The notes under the pieces are model-generated. The model was not told the DNA's origin. It did no database searches and worked only from the letters and a program-made list of their open reading frames with translations. Below are positions 5,742-12,835 of a DNA stretch of 12,835 nucleotides, piece after piece (within the stretch, counting starts at the first letter, position 1; each line of letters starts with the position of its first letter). The DNA comes from Planctomicrobium sp. (GTDB lineage Bacteria; Planctomycetota; Planctomycetia; Planctomycetales; Planctomycetaceae). The position numbers and the translations under genes were made by a program. The stretch is taken from the NCBI GenBank assembly GCA_018659505.1, contig JABJMI010000168.1, positions 1 to 12,835 on the forward strand, read 5' to 3'.

Positions 5742-6878
5742 TTGAACACGTTTGATCGATATTTACTGTTTCGTTATTTGCAAACGGTTGCTGTCTTCTT
5801 TTGTGCAGCGACCGGATTGTTTGTGGTCGTCGATGGCTTCGTGAATCTAGATTCATTTCAATACGCTGTCGATAAACAGGGCGGCGGAGTCGTAAAACTC
5901 TTCGCCTTGATGATCGATCATTATTTCTTTCAGTCGTTGATGATCCTGAACTTAGCCGGCCCCGCCATTGTTGTGATTTCGGCAATAGTAGCGCTGGCAT
6001 CTTTTCTGAAAAATGGTGAGTTTCATCCTGTGCTCGCTGCCGGTGTGCCGACTTATCGAGCTACGATTTCATTATTGCTGGGCATGTGCATTGTGAATGG
6101 AGTTTTGATTGCCAACCAGGAACTGGTGCTGCCCAACGTCGCTCCCAAGTTACAGCGAAAGCATGGTCAAACTGCGAATACCGCTCAGAAAGTTGATCCG
6201 CAATTTGATCCGAAGTGGAAAATGTTCGTATCAGGTCAAAGTGTTTTCCCCGAAGAGAAACGGCTCCATCTCCCGCAATTTCGACTCCCACCCGTGATTT
6301 CGCCGAATCAGGACACCCTGATTGCGGAGGATGCACTTTATCTGTCACCGACTCTGGAAGACCCTCAAGGAGGCTGGCTACTCAAGGGAGTGACGATGGA
6401 TCTTGAGAAAATTTCTCTTTCGGAAGTGGGGAGTGAAGTGGTGATTCCGCAGCCGAACGGAGCCGACGTCTTTGTGAATTGTCATCTCACTTTCAGCCAG
6501 ATGAGCCGTAAGACTTCGAATTATTCTCTCATGAAGACAACGACGTTGTTTCAACGTCTACAAGAACCGTATGGCAGCGTGCTTTCTCGAAGAAGTATGC
6601 TTTCACATTTGCACAACCGTTTGACGACACCGCTGCTAACGCTGGTTGGTCTATATGTCGTCATCCCATTGATAATACGCAAAGACAAAATGAGCAACAT
6701 GCAGCAGGTAACCAACATCGCTGTATGTATGCTTGTCTTAGGAATCGTCTACGGCTTGGCGATGGGTAGCGGCTTTCTCGGACAATCCGGTATCGTTCGA
6801 GCCGAACAAGCAGCTTGGATTCCATTGGTTTTCGGAAGCACCTTCGCCGGCTGGCTGAGTGGTGTGGTCAGAACCTGA
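5742..6878 (+). CDS. LptF/LptG-type permease (YjgP/YjgQ family)
   Basis: LptF and LptG are the membrane subunits of the LptB2FG ABC transporter that extracts lipopolysaccharide from the inner membrane and passes it to LptC. This 378-residue protein has the family layout. The N-terminal signature NTFDRYLLFRYLQTV leads into membrane helix 1 (about 12-33), with two further helices at about 62-85 and 98-118. The sequence ANQELVLPNVAPKLQRKH follows (family N-E-x-V-x-P). A periplasmic beta-rich domain spans about 140-270. Three C-terminal helices begin with LHNRLTTPLLTLVGLYVVIP, the family's H-x-R-x-x-x-P-L motif. The start is TTG at 5742, since no in-frame ATG precedes it and the family N-terminus begins exactly there. 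It stands alone, with no lptB, lptC or second permease beside it. F versus G cannot be decided by eye. Confidence 0.85.
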   Translation: MNTFDRYLLFRYLQTVAVFFCAATGLFVVVDGFVNLDSFQYAVDKQGGGVVKLFALMIDHYFFQSLMILNLAGPAIVVISAIVALASFLKNGEFHPVLAAGVPTYRATISLLLGMCIVNGVLIANQELVLPNVAPKLQRKHGQTANTAQKVDPQFDPKWKMFVSGQSVFPEEKRLHLPQFRLPPVISPNQDTLIAEDALYLSPTLEDPQGGWLLKGVTMDLEKISLSEVGSEVVIPQPNGADVFVNCHLTFSQMSRKTSNYSLMKTTTLFQRLQEPYGSVLSRRSMLSHLHNRLTTPLLTLVGLYVVIPLIIRKDKMSNMQQVTNIAVCMLVLGIVYGLAMGSGFLGQSGIVRAEQAAWIPLVFGSTFAGWLSGVVRT

Positions 6879-7347
6879 ATCTTAGAAGCAGAGTCACAGG
6901 TGATGTGGGATTAATATCGCTTGAATTTGAGTGAGCGAAGCGAACCGTGTCTTGTCGTTCGCCGACAAACGGCTCAACAAGTCCCTTCTCCCCACATTTG
7001 ATATTCATTCTCGCCAGCAGTTTTGCTGTGGGGAGAAGGTTAGGATGAGGGGACGATAGAAAGACTACTTCGTTGCCCCCTCACCCTATCCCCCGATGAA
7101 GATTCAAGGCGAGAAGGAAAGCGTTACACGGGGGAGAGGGGACTTCGCGACTTGGATCAAACAGAGTGCCCTAACTCGCAAAAATAGATCCAACATTACG
7201 TCTGATAATGTCTTCAGAGATAGAATTTAGAATCAATCGGTAGATCATTTCCAAATCTTTTTCTCAAGCTGTTTCGGTCGTGAATCTTCGTACTAAGTAG
7301 TATGATCTCTTGACGTCAAATCACATCGAGATCCGTCAGCTATAGAA
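6879..7347. other. 469-nt intergenic region between the LptF/G-type gene and the secreted carbohydrate-active protein gene
   Basis: No convincing gene is seen on either strand. The central part is a GC-rich composite inverted repeat (6983-7141, listed separately). The right part (7145-7347) is AT-richer and should hold the promoter of the downstream gene, but I found no box pair with good spacing. A perfect 10-bp palindrome TTGACGTCAA lies at 7310-7319, about 35 nt before the start codon. The inverted repeat also provides the only hairpin that could end LptF/G transcription. Confidence 0.6.
6983..7141. repeat. Composite inverted repeat (REP/MITE-like) of CCCTTCTCCCC and GGGGGAGAGGGG type
   Basis: Three inverted repeats are stacked in 159 nt. 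A perfect 13-bp pair: CCTTCTCCCCACA (6984-6996) with TGTGGGGAGAAGG (7027-7039). A 7-bp pair: TGAGGGG (7046-7052) with CCCCTCA (7077-7083). A 12-bp pair with one mismatch: CCCTATCCCCCG (7084-7095) with CGGGGGAGAGGG (7129-7140). The unit begins with GTCCCTTCTCCCC and ends with GGGGGAGAGGGGAC, so its outer ends are also roughly complementary. There is no reading frame inside. This kind of CCCTCACCC / GGGAGAGGGGAC sequence resembles dispersed intergenic repeats seen in many bacteria. Copy number cannot be judged from one window. Confidence 0.6.
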
Positions 7348-7353
7348 GTGTTT

Positions 7354-10023
7354 ATGATGAAGCCTGTTTTGAATTTCGGTTTGCTCATTTTGTCCTGTGG
7401 TCTGATTCAGTCTTTCTGCATTGGAGCGGAAGATAATGCGACAGTCGTCTTCCAAGAGTCTGACGGAATCGTCGCTGTTGAAGCGGAACACTTTGCCAGG
7501 CAAACGAAAACGGAGAAACGGAAATTCTACCTTTCAACGGCAGATATAACACCAGATATTTCTCCCGATGGCGATCCTAACCATGTCCCTGGAGCCAGTG
7601 GAGGAGCCTATCTTGAAATCTTGCCTGACACTCGCAGAACTCACGCTGATAAGTTAATCAAAGGGGCGAATTTTTCCCCATCTCCCGGTGAGCAGGCGGT
7701 TCTTCATTATAGAGTTCATTTCAAATCACCGGGACGATATTACGTTTGGGTGAGAGCCTATTCCACAGGCAGCGAAGATAATGGATTGCATGTTGGCCTT
7801 GATGGGGAATGGCCTGAATCTGGTCAACGGTTGCAATGGTGTGCAGGAAAACAGAGTTGGTGGTGGGAAAGTAAGCAACGCACCGAGAAAGAACACTGTG
7901 GTGAGCCTCACAAAATATATCTGGATATTGATAAGGCTGGTGAACACACGATTTCTTTCTCAATGCGGGAAGATGGGTTTGAATTCGACAAATGGTTAAT
8001 GACGAAAGATAAGAACTTCAAAAGACCAAGTGGAATTGGACCTGCATCGGTTGTTCATTCCGGGCAAGCACCGGAACCTTTCCCGTTTGTCAAAGCGACT
8101 TTTAATGCTGGTTCTAACGAAGTAAAGCCGACGCTAGCAGGTGGCAGTCCAACAGTCCCTGTAAGCAAACTGCCTTTAGTCTTTCCAAGGGAAGAGAATG
8201 GATATGCACAAGTGGATATCTCTGGTGAGCATAAACTTTGGCACAAAGTGACCTTCACTCTCGATGGTCCGTTTGCAAATCAGTTTGATAATTCGCCGAA
8301 TCCATTCACTGATTACCGCATGACTCTCACTTGCCAACATGCTTCAGGTAAGAAATATGTCATTCCAGGTTACTTCGCTGCCGATGGAGATGCAGCCAAT
8401 TCATCTGCTCAGGCGGGCATTAAATGGCGAGCACATTTCGTCCCAGACTTAGAAGGCGAATGGAAGTATGTGATCAATTTCGTGACTGGCGAGAACGCCG
8501 CATTAAATCGTGATGCGAAGTCGACAGCGATGAAACCATTCGATGGCGTCAAAGGGACATTCACAGTGAGTGCTTCAGACAAAACCGGACGCGATTTGCG
8601 TGCTCATGGGATGTTGAACTACGTCGACAATCGTTATCTCAAGTTCGCTGGCAGCGGCAAATATTTTCTCAAAGCAGGAGCCGATGCTCCGGAGACCTTA
8701 CTTGGCTATGCCGATTTCGATGACACCGTCGCAGGGAACGCCAAACGTGTCCCATTAAAAACATTCAAGCCCCATCTTCAGGACTGGCATGCAGGCGATC
8801 CAACCTGGAAAGATGGTAAAGGAAAAGGGTTGATCGGTGCGATCAATTATCTCTCTGGCAAAGGCTGCAACGCTTTTTCTTTTCTGACTTACAATGCTGG
8901 CGGAGATGGGGACAACGTCTGGCCGTTTGTTGAACGCAATGACAAGCTGCACTATGACTGTAGTAAGCTTAACCAATGGGGGATTGTCTTCGACCACGGA
9001 ACTGCGAAAGGGATGTATCTGCATTTTAAAATGCAGGAAACCGAGAACGACGACCACCGCAAAGGGAAAGGAAAAGGAAACGTGCCTGAATCTCTGGATG
9101 GAGGAAAGATGGGGCTGCAGCGTAAGCTCTATTGTCGAGAATTAATTGCTCGCTTCGGTCACAACTTGGCATTGAACTGGAATCTTGGCGAAGAAAACAC
9201 TCAGTCAACAGAAGAACAACAGGCGATGATCAATTACATCACAGCACTCGATCCTTACTCGCACCCGATCGTTTTGCACAGTTATCCAAACGAACAGGAC
9301 CAACGGTATCTTCCACTCATCGGAGACAAGTCGAAGCTAGCTGGATTGTCTTTACAGAATAGCGGGATTCAAGACACACATTGGCAAACTGTCAAATGGG
9401 TCGAGAAATCAACCGAAGCAGGTAAGCCCTGGATCGTAGCTTTTGATGAATCGGGAACCGCTGCCCATGCTCAATGTCCCGACCTCGGCTACAAAGGCTA
9501 TGACGGTCATGATAAAGATGGAAAGATGACCTATACCGAAAACGAAGTTCGCCAGCAAACTCTCTGGGGAACACTGATGGCTGGCGGAGCAGGCGTCGAA
9601 TACTACTTCGGTTACAAGTACGTCGAGAACGATCTCGTCTGCGAAGATTGGCGCAGTCGCGACAGAAGTTGGGACTATTGCCGTATCGCTCTGGACTTCT
9701 TTGCTGAAGAGAAAATCCCATTTTGGGAAATGCAGAACCACGATAAGTTAGTTGGAAATCCGAAGCACGATAATTCGAAATATTGCTTCGCAAAGCCTGA
9801 TGACATTTATTTGGTCTACCTCCCCAAAGGAGGTTCAACCGAAATTGACCTTAGCGATGCAAAAGGAATTTACGCAATCCAGTGGTTCAATCCCAGAACA
9901 GGAGCAGCACTCGTTAAAGGGAGTGTTGGTTCAATCAATGGTGCAGAGAAGGCAACAATCGGCACACCACCTGAGAAAGAAAATCAAGACTGGCTCGCTG
10001 TGATACGCAAGGCACTCAATTAA
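7354..10023 (+). CDS. Secreted multidomain carbohydrate-active protein: CBM-like, DUF5060, glycosidase-like barrel, collagen-binding-like C-domain
   Basis: An 889-residue exported protein. Residues 1-26 are a signal peptide (hydrophobic [18 protein letters not shown], cut before ED). About 34-225 resemble a carbohydrate-binding beta-sandwich of the type seen at GH115 C-termini ([29 protein letters not shown]). About 284-400 are a DUF5060-type domain ([13 protein letters not shown], then [19 protein letters not shown]). About 415-775 look like a TIM barrel of the clan with DUF4038/apiosidase-like enzymes ([20 protein letters not shown]). It has two candidate catalytic carboxylates: Glu613 or Glu614 in NLGEEN and Glu699 in AFDESG. 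About 795-885 match the putative collagen-binding domain found after such barrels ([16 protein letters not shown]). The likely role is degradation of a complex, possibly sulfated or algal, polysaccharide outside the cytoplasm; the substrate is unknown. ATGs at 7354 or 7357 fit the AGAAG at 7344-7348 better than the GTG at 7348. It is single-gene and has no sulfatase neighbour here. Confidence 0.85.
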   Translation: MMKPVLNFGLLILSCGLIQSFCIGAEDNATVVFQESDGIVAVEAEHFARQTKTEKRKFYLSTADITPDISPDGDPNHVPGASGGAYLEILPDTRRTHADKLIKGANFSPSPGEQAVLHYRVHFKSPGRYYVWVRAYSTGSEDNGLHVGLDGEWPESGQRLQWCAGKQSWWWESKQRTEKEHCGEPHKIYLDIDKAGEHTISFSMREDGFEFDKWLMTKDKNFKRPSGIGPASVVHSGQAPEPFPFVKATFNAGSNEVKPTLAGGSPTVPVSKLPLVFPREENGYAQVDISGEHKLWHKVTFTLDGPFANQFDNSPNPFTDYRMTLTCQHASGKKYVIPGYFAADGDAANSSAQAGIKWRAHFVPDLEGEWKYVINFVTGENAALNRDAKSTAMKPFDGVKGTFTVSASDKTGRDLRAHGMLNYVDNRYLKFAGSGKYFLKAGADAPETLLGYADFDDTVAGNAKRVPLKTFKPHLQDWHAGDPTWKDGKGKGLIGAINYLSGKGCNAFSFLTYNAGGDGDNVWPFVERNDKLHYDCSKLNQWGIVFDHGTAKGMYLHFKMQETENDDHRKGKGKGNVPESLDGGKMGLQRKLYCRELIARFGHNLALNWNLGEENTQSTEEQQAMINYITALDPYSHPIVLHSYPNEQDQRYLPLIGDKSKLAGLSLQNSGIQDTHWQTVKWVEKSTEAGKPWIVAFDESGTAAHAQCPDLGYKGYDGHDKDGKMTYTENEVRQQTLWGTLMAGGAGVEYYFGYKYVENDLVCEDWRSRDRSWDYCRIALDFFAEEKIPFWEMQNHDKLVGNPKHDNSKYCFAKPDDIYLVYLPKGGSTEIDLSDAKGIYAIQWFNPRTGAALVKGSVGSINGAEKATIGTPPEKENQDWLAVIRKALN

Positions 10024-10070
10024 GGTCACGTGGCACGACCGCTGATTTGAAAATTAACAGAAGAGCGAGG

Positions 10071-10110
10071 AGATAGCAGAGAAAGGATTTCTAAAAGTCC
10101 TCTGCTATCT
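10071..10110. terminator. Hairpin between convergent genes, possible bidirectional terminator
   Basis: A perfect 11-bp inverted repeat, AGATAGCAGAG (10071-10081) with CTCTGCTATCT (10100-10110), and an 18-nt loop. It starts 47 nt after the stop of the carbohydrate-active protein gene and lies beyond the 3' end of the convergent SMI1 gene. No long T-tract follows on either strand, so intrinsic termination is uncertain. Confidence 0.5.
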
Positions 10111-10148
10111 TTGCGTACTCCTGTTCAAGCTTCTTCTTTTTACGCTTA

Positions 10149-10208
10149 CTAATTAGGATTACGCACGACATCCCGTTGGAGGACGAACTTTATCGCTGGC
10201 TGGAACTT
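10149..10208 (-). pseudogene. Remnant of the 3' end of the beta-barrel-type gene
   Basis: A short open stretch between a TGA (10211-10209) and a TAG (10151-10149) reads FQPAIKFVLQRDVVRNPN. Its core FVLQRDVVR matches FVFQLDVVR, the last residues of the secreted protein at 10660-12111. At the DNA level a 12-bp block CGCACGACATCC is identical at 10162-10173 and 10664-10675. Across the flanking codons the differences fall mostly in third positions (TTT/TTC, GTG/GTC, CAG/CAA, CGG/CGT), as expected for a once-coding duplicate. It has no start codon and no room for the rest of a barrel protein, so it is a remnant. The match is short, so chance is not fully excluded. Confidence 0.42.
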
Positions 10209-10219
10209 TCATTTTGGCA

Positions 10220-10633
10220 CTACAAGAGTTGCCACGGATCTTCCAGATACTGTTTGAAAAACTCTTCTAATGAGCTCCAAGTTTTATAACCGTGAGATGA
10301 CCAGACTGAAGAGTGTTGTCTTGTCTCGTAACGGATCTCCCAACAGTCAATTTCTATGGAATGATCACAAAACACAATACCTTCGCGATGTAATTCCTTA
10401 TTACGTTCTTGCAAGTACTGCCATGGCCAGAGCGACCAGAATAAGTCATCATCGAATGTGTATTCGTGGAATCCACCGATAGTCGTATACAGCTCTACAA
10501 CATCGGCTGACGTCTCTTGATTTAGTTCCGCCCAGACGCGACGCACTTCATCTTCGGAAATCGGCGAACCAAGCTCCAATCCTTCTTCTTTCCATTGAGC
10601 AATGCAGTGAGATAGGATTGTTGATAATGACAT
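10220..10633 (-). CDS. SMI1/KNR4 (SUKH) family protein
   Basis: A 137-residue soluble protein with no signal peptide or membrane helix. The N-terminal helix region GSPISEDEVRRVWAELN, followed by ADVVELYTTIGGFHEY (about 42-57), is typical of SUKH domains, where the family has a P-x-D-x-x-x-x-Y-x-x-x-N/D-G block. Tryptophan-rich FWSLWPWQYL (about 64-73), the short strands IVFCDHSIEIDCWEIRY, and the final helix SLEEFFKQYLEDPWQL complete the fold at the usual domain length. Bacterial SUKH proteins include many immunity proteins against secreted polymorphic nuclease toxins, but stand-alone members of unknown role are common and no toxin gene is visible here. ATG start. It follows the beta-barrel-type gene by 26 nt, probably in one transcript, and is bordered downstream by a remnant of that gene's 3' end, which suggests insertion or rearrangement. 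Confidence 0.82.
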   Translation of the reverse strand: MSLSTILSHCIAQWKEEGLELGSPISEDEVRRVWAELNQETSADVVELYTTIGGFHEYTFDDDLFWSLWPWQYLQERNKELHREGIVFCDHSIEIDCWEIRYETRQHSSVWSSHGYKTWSSLEEFFKQYLEDPWQLL

Positions 10634-10659
10634 TCAATCTGGTCTCGGTAACATTCGTC

Positions 10660-12111
10660 CTACCGCACGACATCCAACTGGAACACAAATTCAGCATCGA
10701 ATTCACGATCAGGAGCGTCCTTAAGCGGGACGACTCCACCAACTCGTGCATTCATGTGATCATTCAAAATCACATGAACACCAGCAGTCAAGTTAGATGT
10801 GTCTCGCTTTCCGTTGAAAGCACCAACCACAACATTGCTGCTCGAAAGTGCTCCATTCGATTGAAACGCCAGTGTTCCGAGATCTTGCTGTTGAGCTGAA
10901 TGGTGGAATTCCACAATCGGAGCGATTCCTTTTAACCAGCGACGATTTGGGTATCGATGTAACCACCAGCCGATGCCGACATCCAGATTGATCACGTCGG
11001 GAATATCCATCTTTCCAATGCGACCCATTGTTCGATCATGCACGATCACTTTATCGGTTGAGGTATCAAACTCTGCAAACGCCTGTAGGAACCAGCCCTT
11101 TTGTCCGTCGATGAGCAAGGCAAGATAAGGCGAAAAGTGAACTCCCATATCATCAACATTAAACGACGCATCACCGAGTTGAACATTCGCCCCTTCGGAT
11201 GTTGGAATTGTCAAACCAAAACCACCAGTGAAGACACCTGAAGACTCTGGACCGTACCAGTCAATCAGAACCTGCTTCAGAATGAAGGTTAAGTTTCCAG
11301 TGGGATCATTCGTTCCAAAGCGAAATGCAGTCGCATTCGGATCAGTCACACTCGGAACCGTGTGGTCAATTTGGGTGACTAATGGCATCCGTGCCTCAAC
11401 AGACAGGTCGCCGTAAAAGAGTGTCTTTTCAATCCCGAGCGTAAATCGATTCTGGTCGAACTGCTCTTCAAGTGTTGAAGAGGGAATGGGATTCATGTCC
11501 ACATCGACGTCATTCGGATTGACTGTAGAAGATGAATCATAAGCATTATGGAAATGGTTGTAGGCAAAATAAATACGATCACGAGGGATCGCACTATTGT
11601 TCTCTGCAATCTTCGGAACACGACCTGACGCTGGCAACGCAAATGTTCCCGATGTTGTTTCCAGGGAACCCGCAGTGACAGTGTTGAAGGAGACTGAACC
11701 CGTATAGCCAAGGAAATCTCCGATCATATTCGGAGTATCCAGCGATGCAGGTTTCACTCGATTTGAGAACGCAGAAACGACACCGTTCCCGACATTCGGA
11801 GCAAAGATAGCTTGCAGCGAATTCGAAGTTGACCGTTGTGGATTTGCATAAGTCGGTTGTGTCTCGTTCGCAGCCGCAAGTTCAACAAGACTCACGCGTC
11901 CTTCATCTGGTCCTGGCGAAAATTGTGTCTCTTGTGCATTTCCAAGCGGAGACATGAGGACGCACGCAGCCGTTGGAGCAGCGAAACGTAGAAGTTGCTT
12001 AAAGAATGAACCCCGATGTTCTCTCTGTTCACGTAGTGCGTATTCACCACTTAAAATGCTGATACCACGAGATAGAACGGTTGAGATGAAGTCTAGATTT
12101 GCTCTAGGCAT
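10660..12111 (-). CDS. Secreted, probably outer-membrane beta-barrel protein of unknown function
   Basis: I do not recognise a named family. With the ATG at 12111 the protein has 483 residues. A long polar N-region (1-40) precedes a hydrophobic core (about 41-55) and a plausible cleavage site GNA/QET near 59. A polar, low-complexity part (about 60-165, rich in Ser, Asn, Thr, Pro) follows. From about 175 to the end, strands alternate polar and hydrophobic residues with aromatic girdle-like positions: RIYFAYNHFHNAYD, RFTLGIEKTLFYGDLSVEARM, GVFTGGFGLTIPT, GWFLQAFAEFD, INLDVGIGWWLH and AEFVFQLDVV. This is the look of a transporter-like outer-membrane barrel, although the last residue is Arg, not the usual aromatic. 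The ATG was chosen because GGGGGGAAA lies upstream at suitable distance; an in-frame GTG at 12159 would add 16 residues. The SMI1 gene follows after 26 nt. Confidence 0.72.
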   Translation of the reverse strand: MPRANLDFISTVLSRGISILSGEYALREQREHRGSFFKQLLRFAAPTAACVLMSPLGNAQETQFSPGPDEGRVSLVELAAANETQPTYANPQRSTSNSLQAIFAPNVGNGVVSAFSNRVKPASLDTPNMIGDFLGYTGSVSFNTVTAGSLETTSGTFALPASGRVPKIAENNSAIPRDRIYFAYNHFHNAYDSSSTVNPNDVDVDMNPIPSSTLEEQFDQNRFTLGIEKTLFYGDLSVEARMPLVTQIDHTVPSVTDPNATAFRFGTNDPTGNLTFILKQVLIDWYGPESSGVFTGGFGLTIPTSEGANVQLGDASFNVDDMGVHFSPYLALLIDGQKGWFLQAFAEFDTSTDKVIVHDRTMGRIGKMDIPDVINLDVGIGWWLHRYPNRRWLKGIAPIVEFHHSAQQQDLGTLAFQSNGALSSSNVVVGAFNGKRDTSNLTAGVHVILNDHMNARVGGVVPLKDAPDREFDAEFVFQLDVVR

Positions 12112-12311
12112 CGTCGGTTTCCCCCCAGACGAAAGTCGATTGCGAATCGCTGACAGCACTTTTCGCGCACTATCAGTCTGATCGTTATAATCGTCACGAA
12201 AGCCCTCTTGACATCACCGAAAACTGTTAGAATCGCTACAATCCTCACTTTGACATCGAGACTAGGGCGAACTTGGCTCTGAAATTCAAACCAATTCCTT
12301 CAGGTTATCAC

Positions 12312-12835
12312 ATGGACGTTCAGCAGAAGATCATTCAAAAAGTTGCACAGACACTCAATCTGACAGAACAGCAAGTTCTGAATGTTGTCAACATGCTCGA
12401 TGAGGGAAATACGGTCCCCTTCATTACTCGATACCGTAAACACCAAACTCAAGGTCTCGATGAGGTTCAAATTCGAGACATCGAGGCAAAGGTCACTGAA
12501 CTACGAGAGATCGAGAGCGAACTTGTGCGAATGCTCAAAGCAATCGAAGAACAAGGAAAACTCACCCCTGAATTGAAAGCTCAATTTGAGGCAGCAGACT
12601 CTAAGAAACGTCTGGATGAACTCTTCGCTCCATTCAAAAGTAAGCGAAAGACGCGTGCCGACGAAGCAATCGCACGTGGTCTCGGACCTTTGGCAGATGC
12701 GATCTGGAACGGACGGATTGGAGACGTAGACATTTCGAAGGTCGCTAACAACTGTATTGGAAAGCATCCTGATCTCAAAGATGAAGATACCGTTCTTAGT
12801 GGGACCAAAGACATCTTAGCTGCCCGCATGGCGGA
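12312..12835 (+). CDS. tex: Tex-family S1 RNA-binding transcriptional accessory protein, N-terminal part, cut by window edge
   Basis: Tex is a conserved cytoplasmic nucleic-acid-binding protein of about 750-800 residues (helix-turn-helix-like, YqgF nuclease-like, HhH and S1 domains) related to eukaryotic Spt6 and linked to transcription and stress tolerance. The visible 174 codons hold the N-terminal Tex domain. EGNTVPFITRYRKHQTQGLD at about 31-50 matches the family pattern EGxTVPFIARYRKExTGGLDE. The segment IEEQGKLTPEL at about 79-89 and the segment LDELFAPFKSKRKTRADEAI at about 100-119 match the next two blocks (family ELEDLYLPYKPKRRTRA). The invariant tyrosines of the last block are replaced by phenylalanine here (FAPFK). 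The start is ATG with only a weak AGG upstream. YqgF and S1 domains lie beyond the window. It is divergent from the beta-barrel-type gene, with about 200 nt between the two starts. Confidence 0.95.
   Translation, partial: MDVQQKIIQKVAQTLNLTEQQVLNVVNMLDEGNTVPFITRYRKHQTQGLDEVQIRDIEAKVTELREIESELVRMLKAIEEQGKLTPELKAQFEAADSKKRLDELFAPFKSKRKTRADEAIARGLGPLADAIWNGRIGDVDISKVANNCIGKHPDLKDEDTVLSGTKDILAARMA

Noticed and set aside
7368..7398. Lipobox in the signal sequence of the carbohydrate-active protein (ILSC)
   Set aside because: Leu at -2 is atypical, the Cys comes very early, and the hydrophobic stretch continues past it; normal signal-peptidase I cleavage near IGA/ED fits better.
9392..9838. Overlapping open frames of up to 148 codons on the minus strand inside the carbohydrate-active protein gene
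   Set aside because: They are Arg/Ser/Cys-rich with no domain features and are antisense to a well-supported coding region.
10220..10633. SMI1/KNR4 protein as proof of a toxin-immunity system
   Set aside because: No toxin domain or polymorphic toxin gene is visible nearby, and stand-alone SUKH proteins are common.
12208..12255. Two TTGACA boxes (12208 and 12250) upstream of tex as -35 elements
   Set aside because: The nearest -10-like boxes, TAGAAT (12228) and TACAAT (12237), give spacers of 14 and 23 nt from the first box, and the second box has only a poor -10. I did not call a promoter.

Overview
The window looks like a piece of a planctomycete (PVC-group) chromosome. The reasons are indirect: a biopolymer-transport (ExbB/ExbD) module next to a membrane-tethered von Willebrand A protein, many secreted proteins, weak Shine-Dalgarno sequences, a large secreted CBM/DUF5060 carbohydrate-active protein, and moderate GC (a little under 50% by eye). 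No rRNA or other phylogenetic marker is present, so genus cannot be given.

Left block (1-5527, minus strand): eight genes run in one direction: vWA protein, lspA, SH3-like/TPR protein, MotA/TolQ/ExbB protein, ExbD-1, ExbD-2, MreD-like protein, and PBP2 (cut by the window edge). Several are translationally close: 3 nt between vWA and lspA, a 4-nt GTGA overlap between lspA and the TPR gene, and 3 nt between mreD and PBP2. The others are separated by 68-98 nt, one gap holding a strong hairpin and another a short direct repeat. The vWA protein has a TonB/TolA-like S-x3-H signature at the start of its single membrane helix. This suggests that it is the energy transducer for the ExbB/ExbD proteins of the same cluster. 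I regard this as the most interesting system in the window.

Middle (5742-6878, plus): an LptF/LptG-type permease is transcribed divergently from the vWA cluster and has a good sigma70-like promoter in the shared intergenic region. A 469-nt gap (6879-7347) follows; it carries a GC-rich repeat made of nested inverted repeats.

Right block: a large secreted multidomain carbohydrate-active protein (7354-10023, plus) converges on two minus-strand genes, a SMI1/KNR4 (SUKH) protein (10220-10633) and a secreted, probably beta-barrel protein (10660-12111). A hairpin lies between the convergent units. Just downstream of the SMI1 gene is a decayed second copy of the last codons of the beta-barrel gene, so the SMI1 gene sits between a full and a remnant 3' end. 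The window ends in the 5' part of tex (12312-end, plus).
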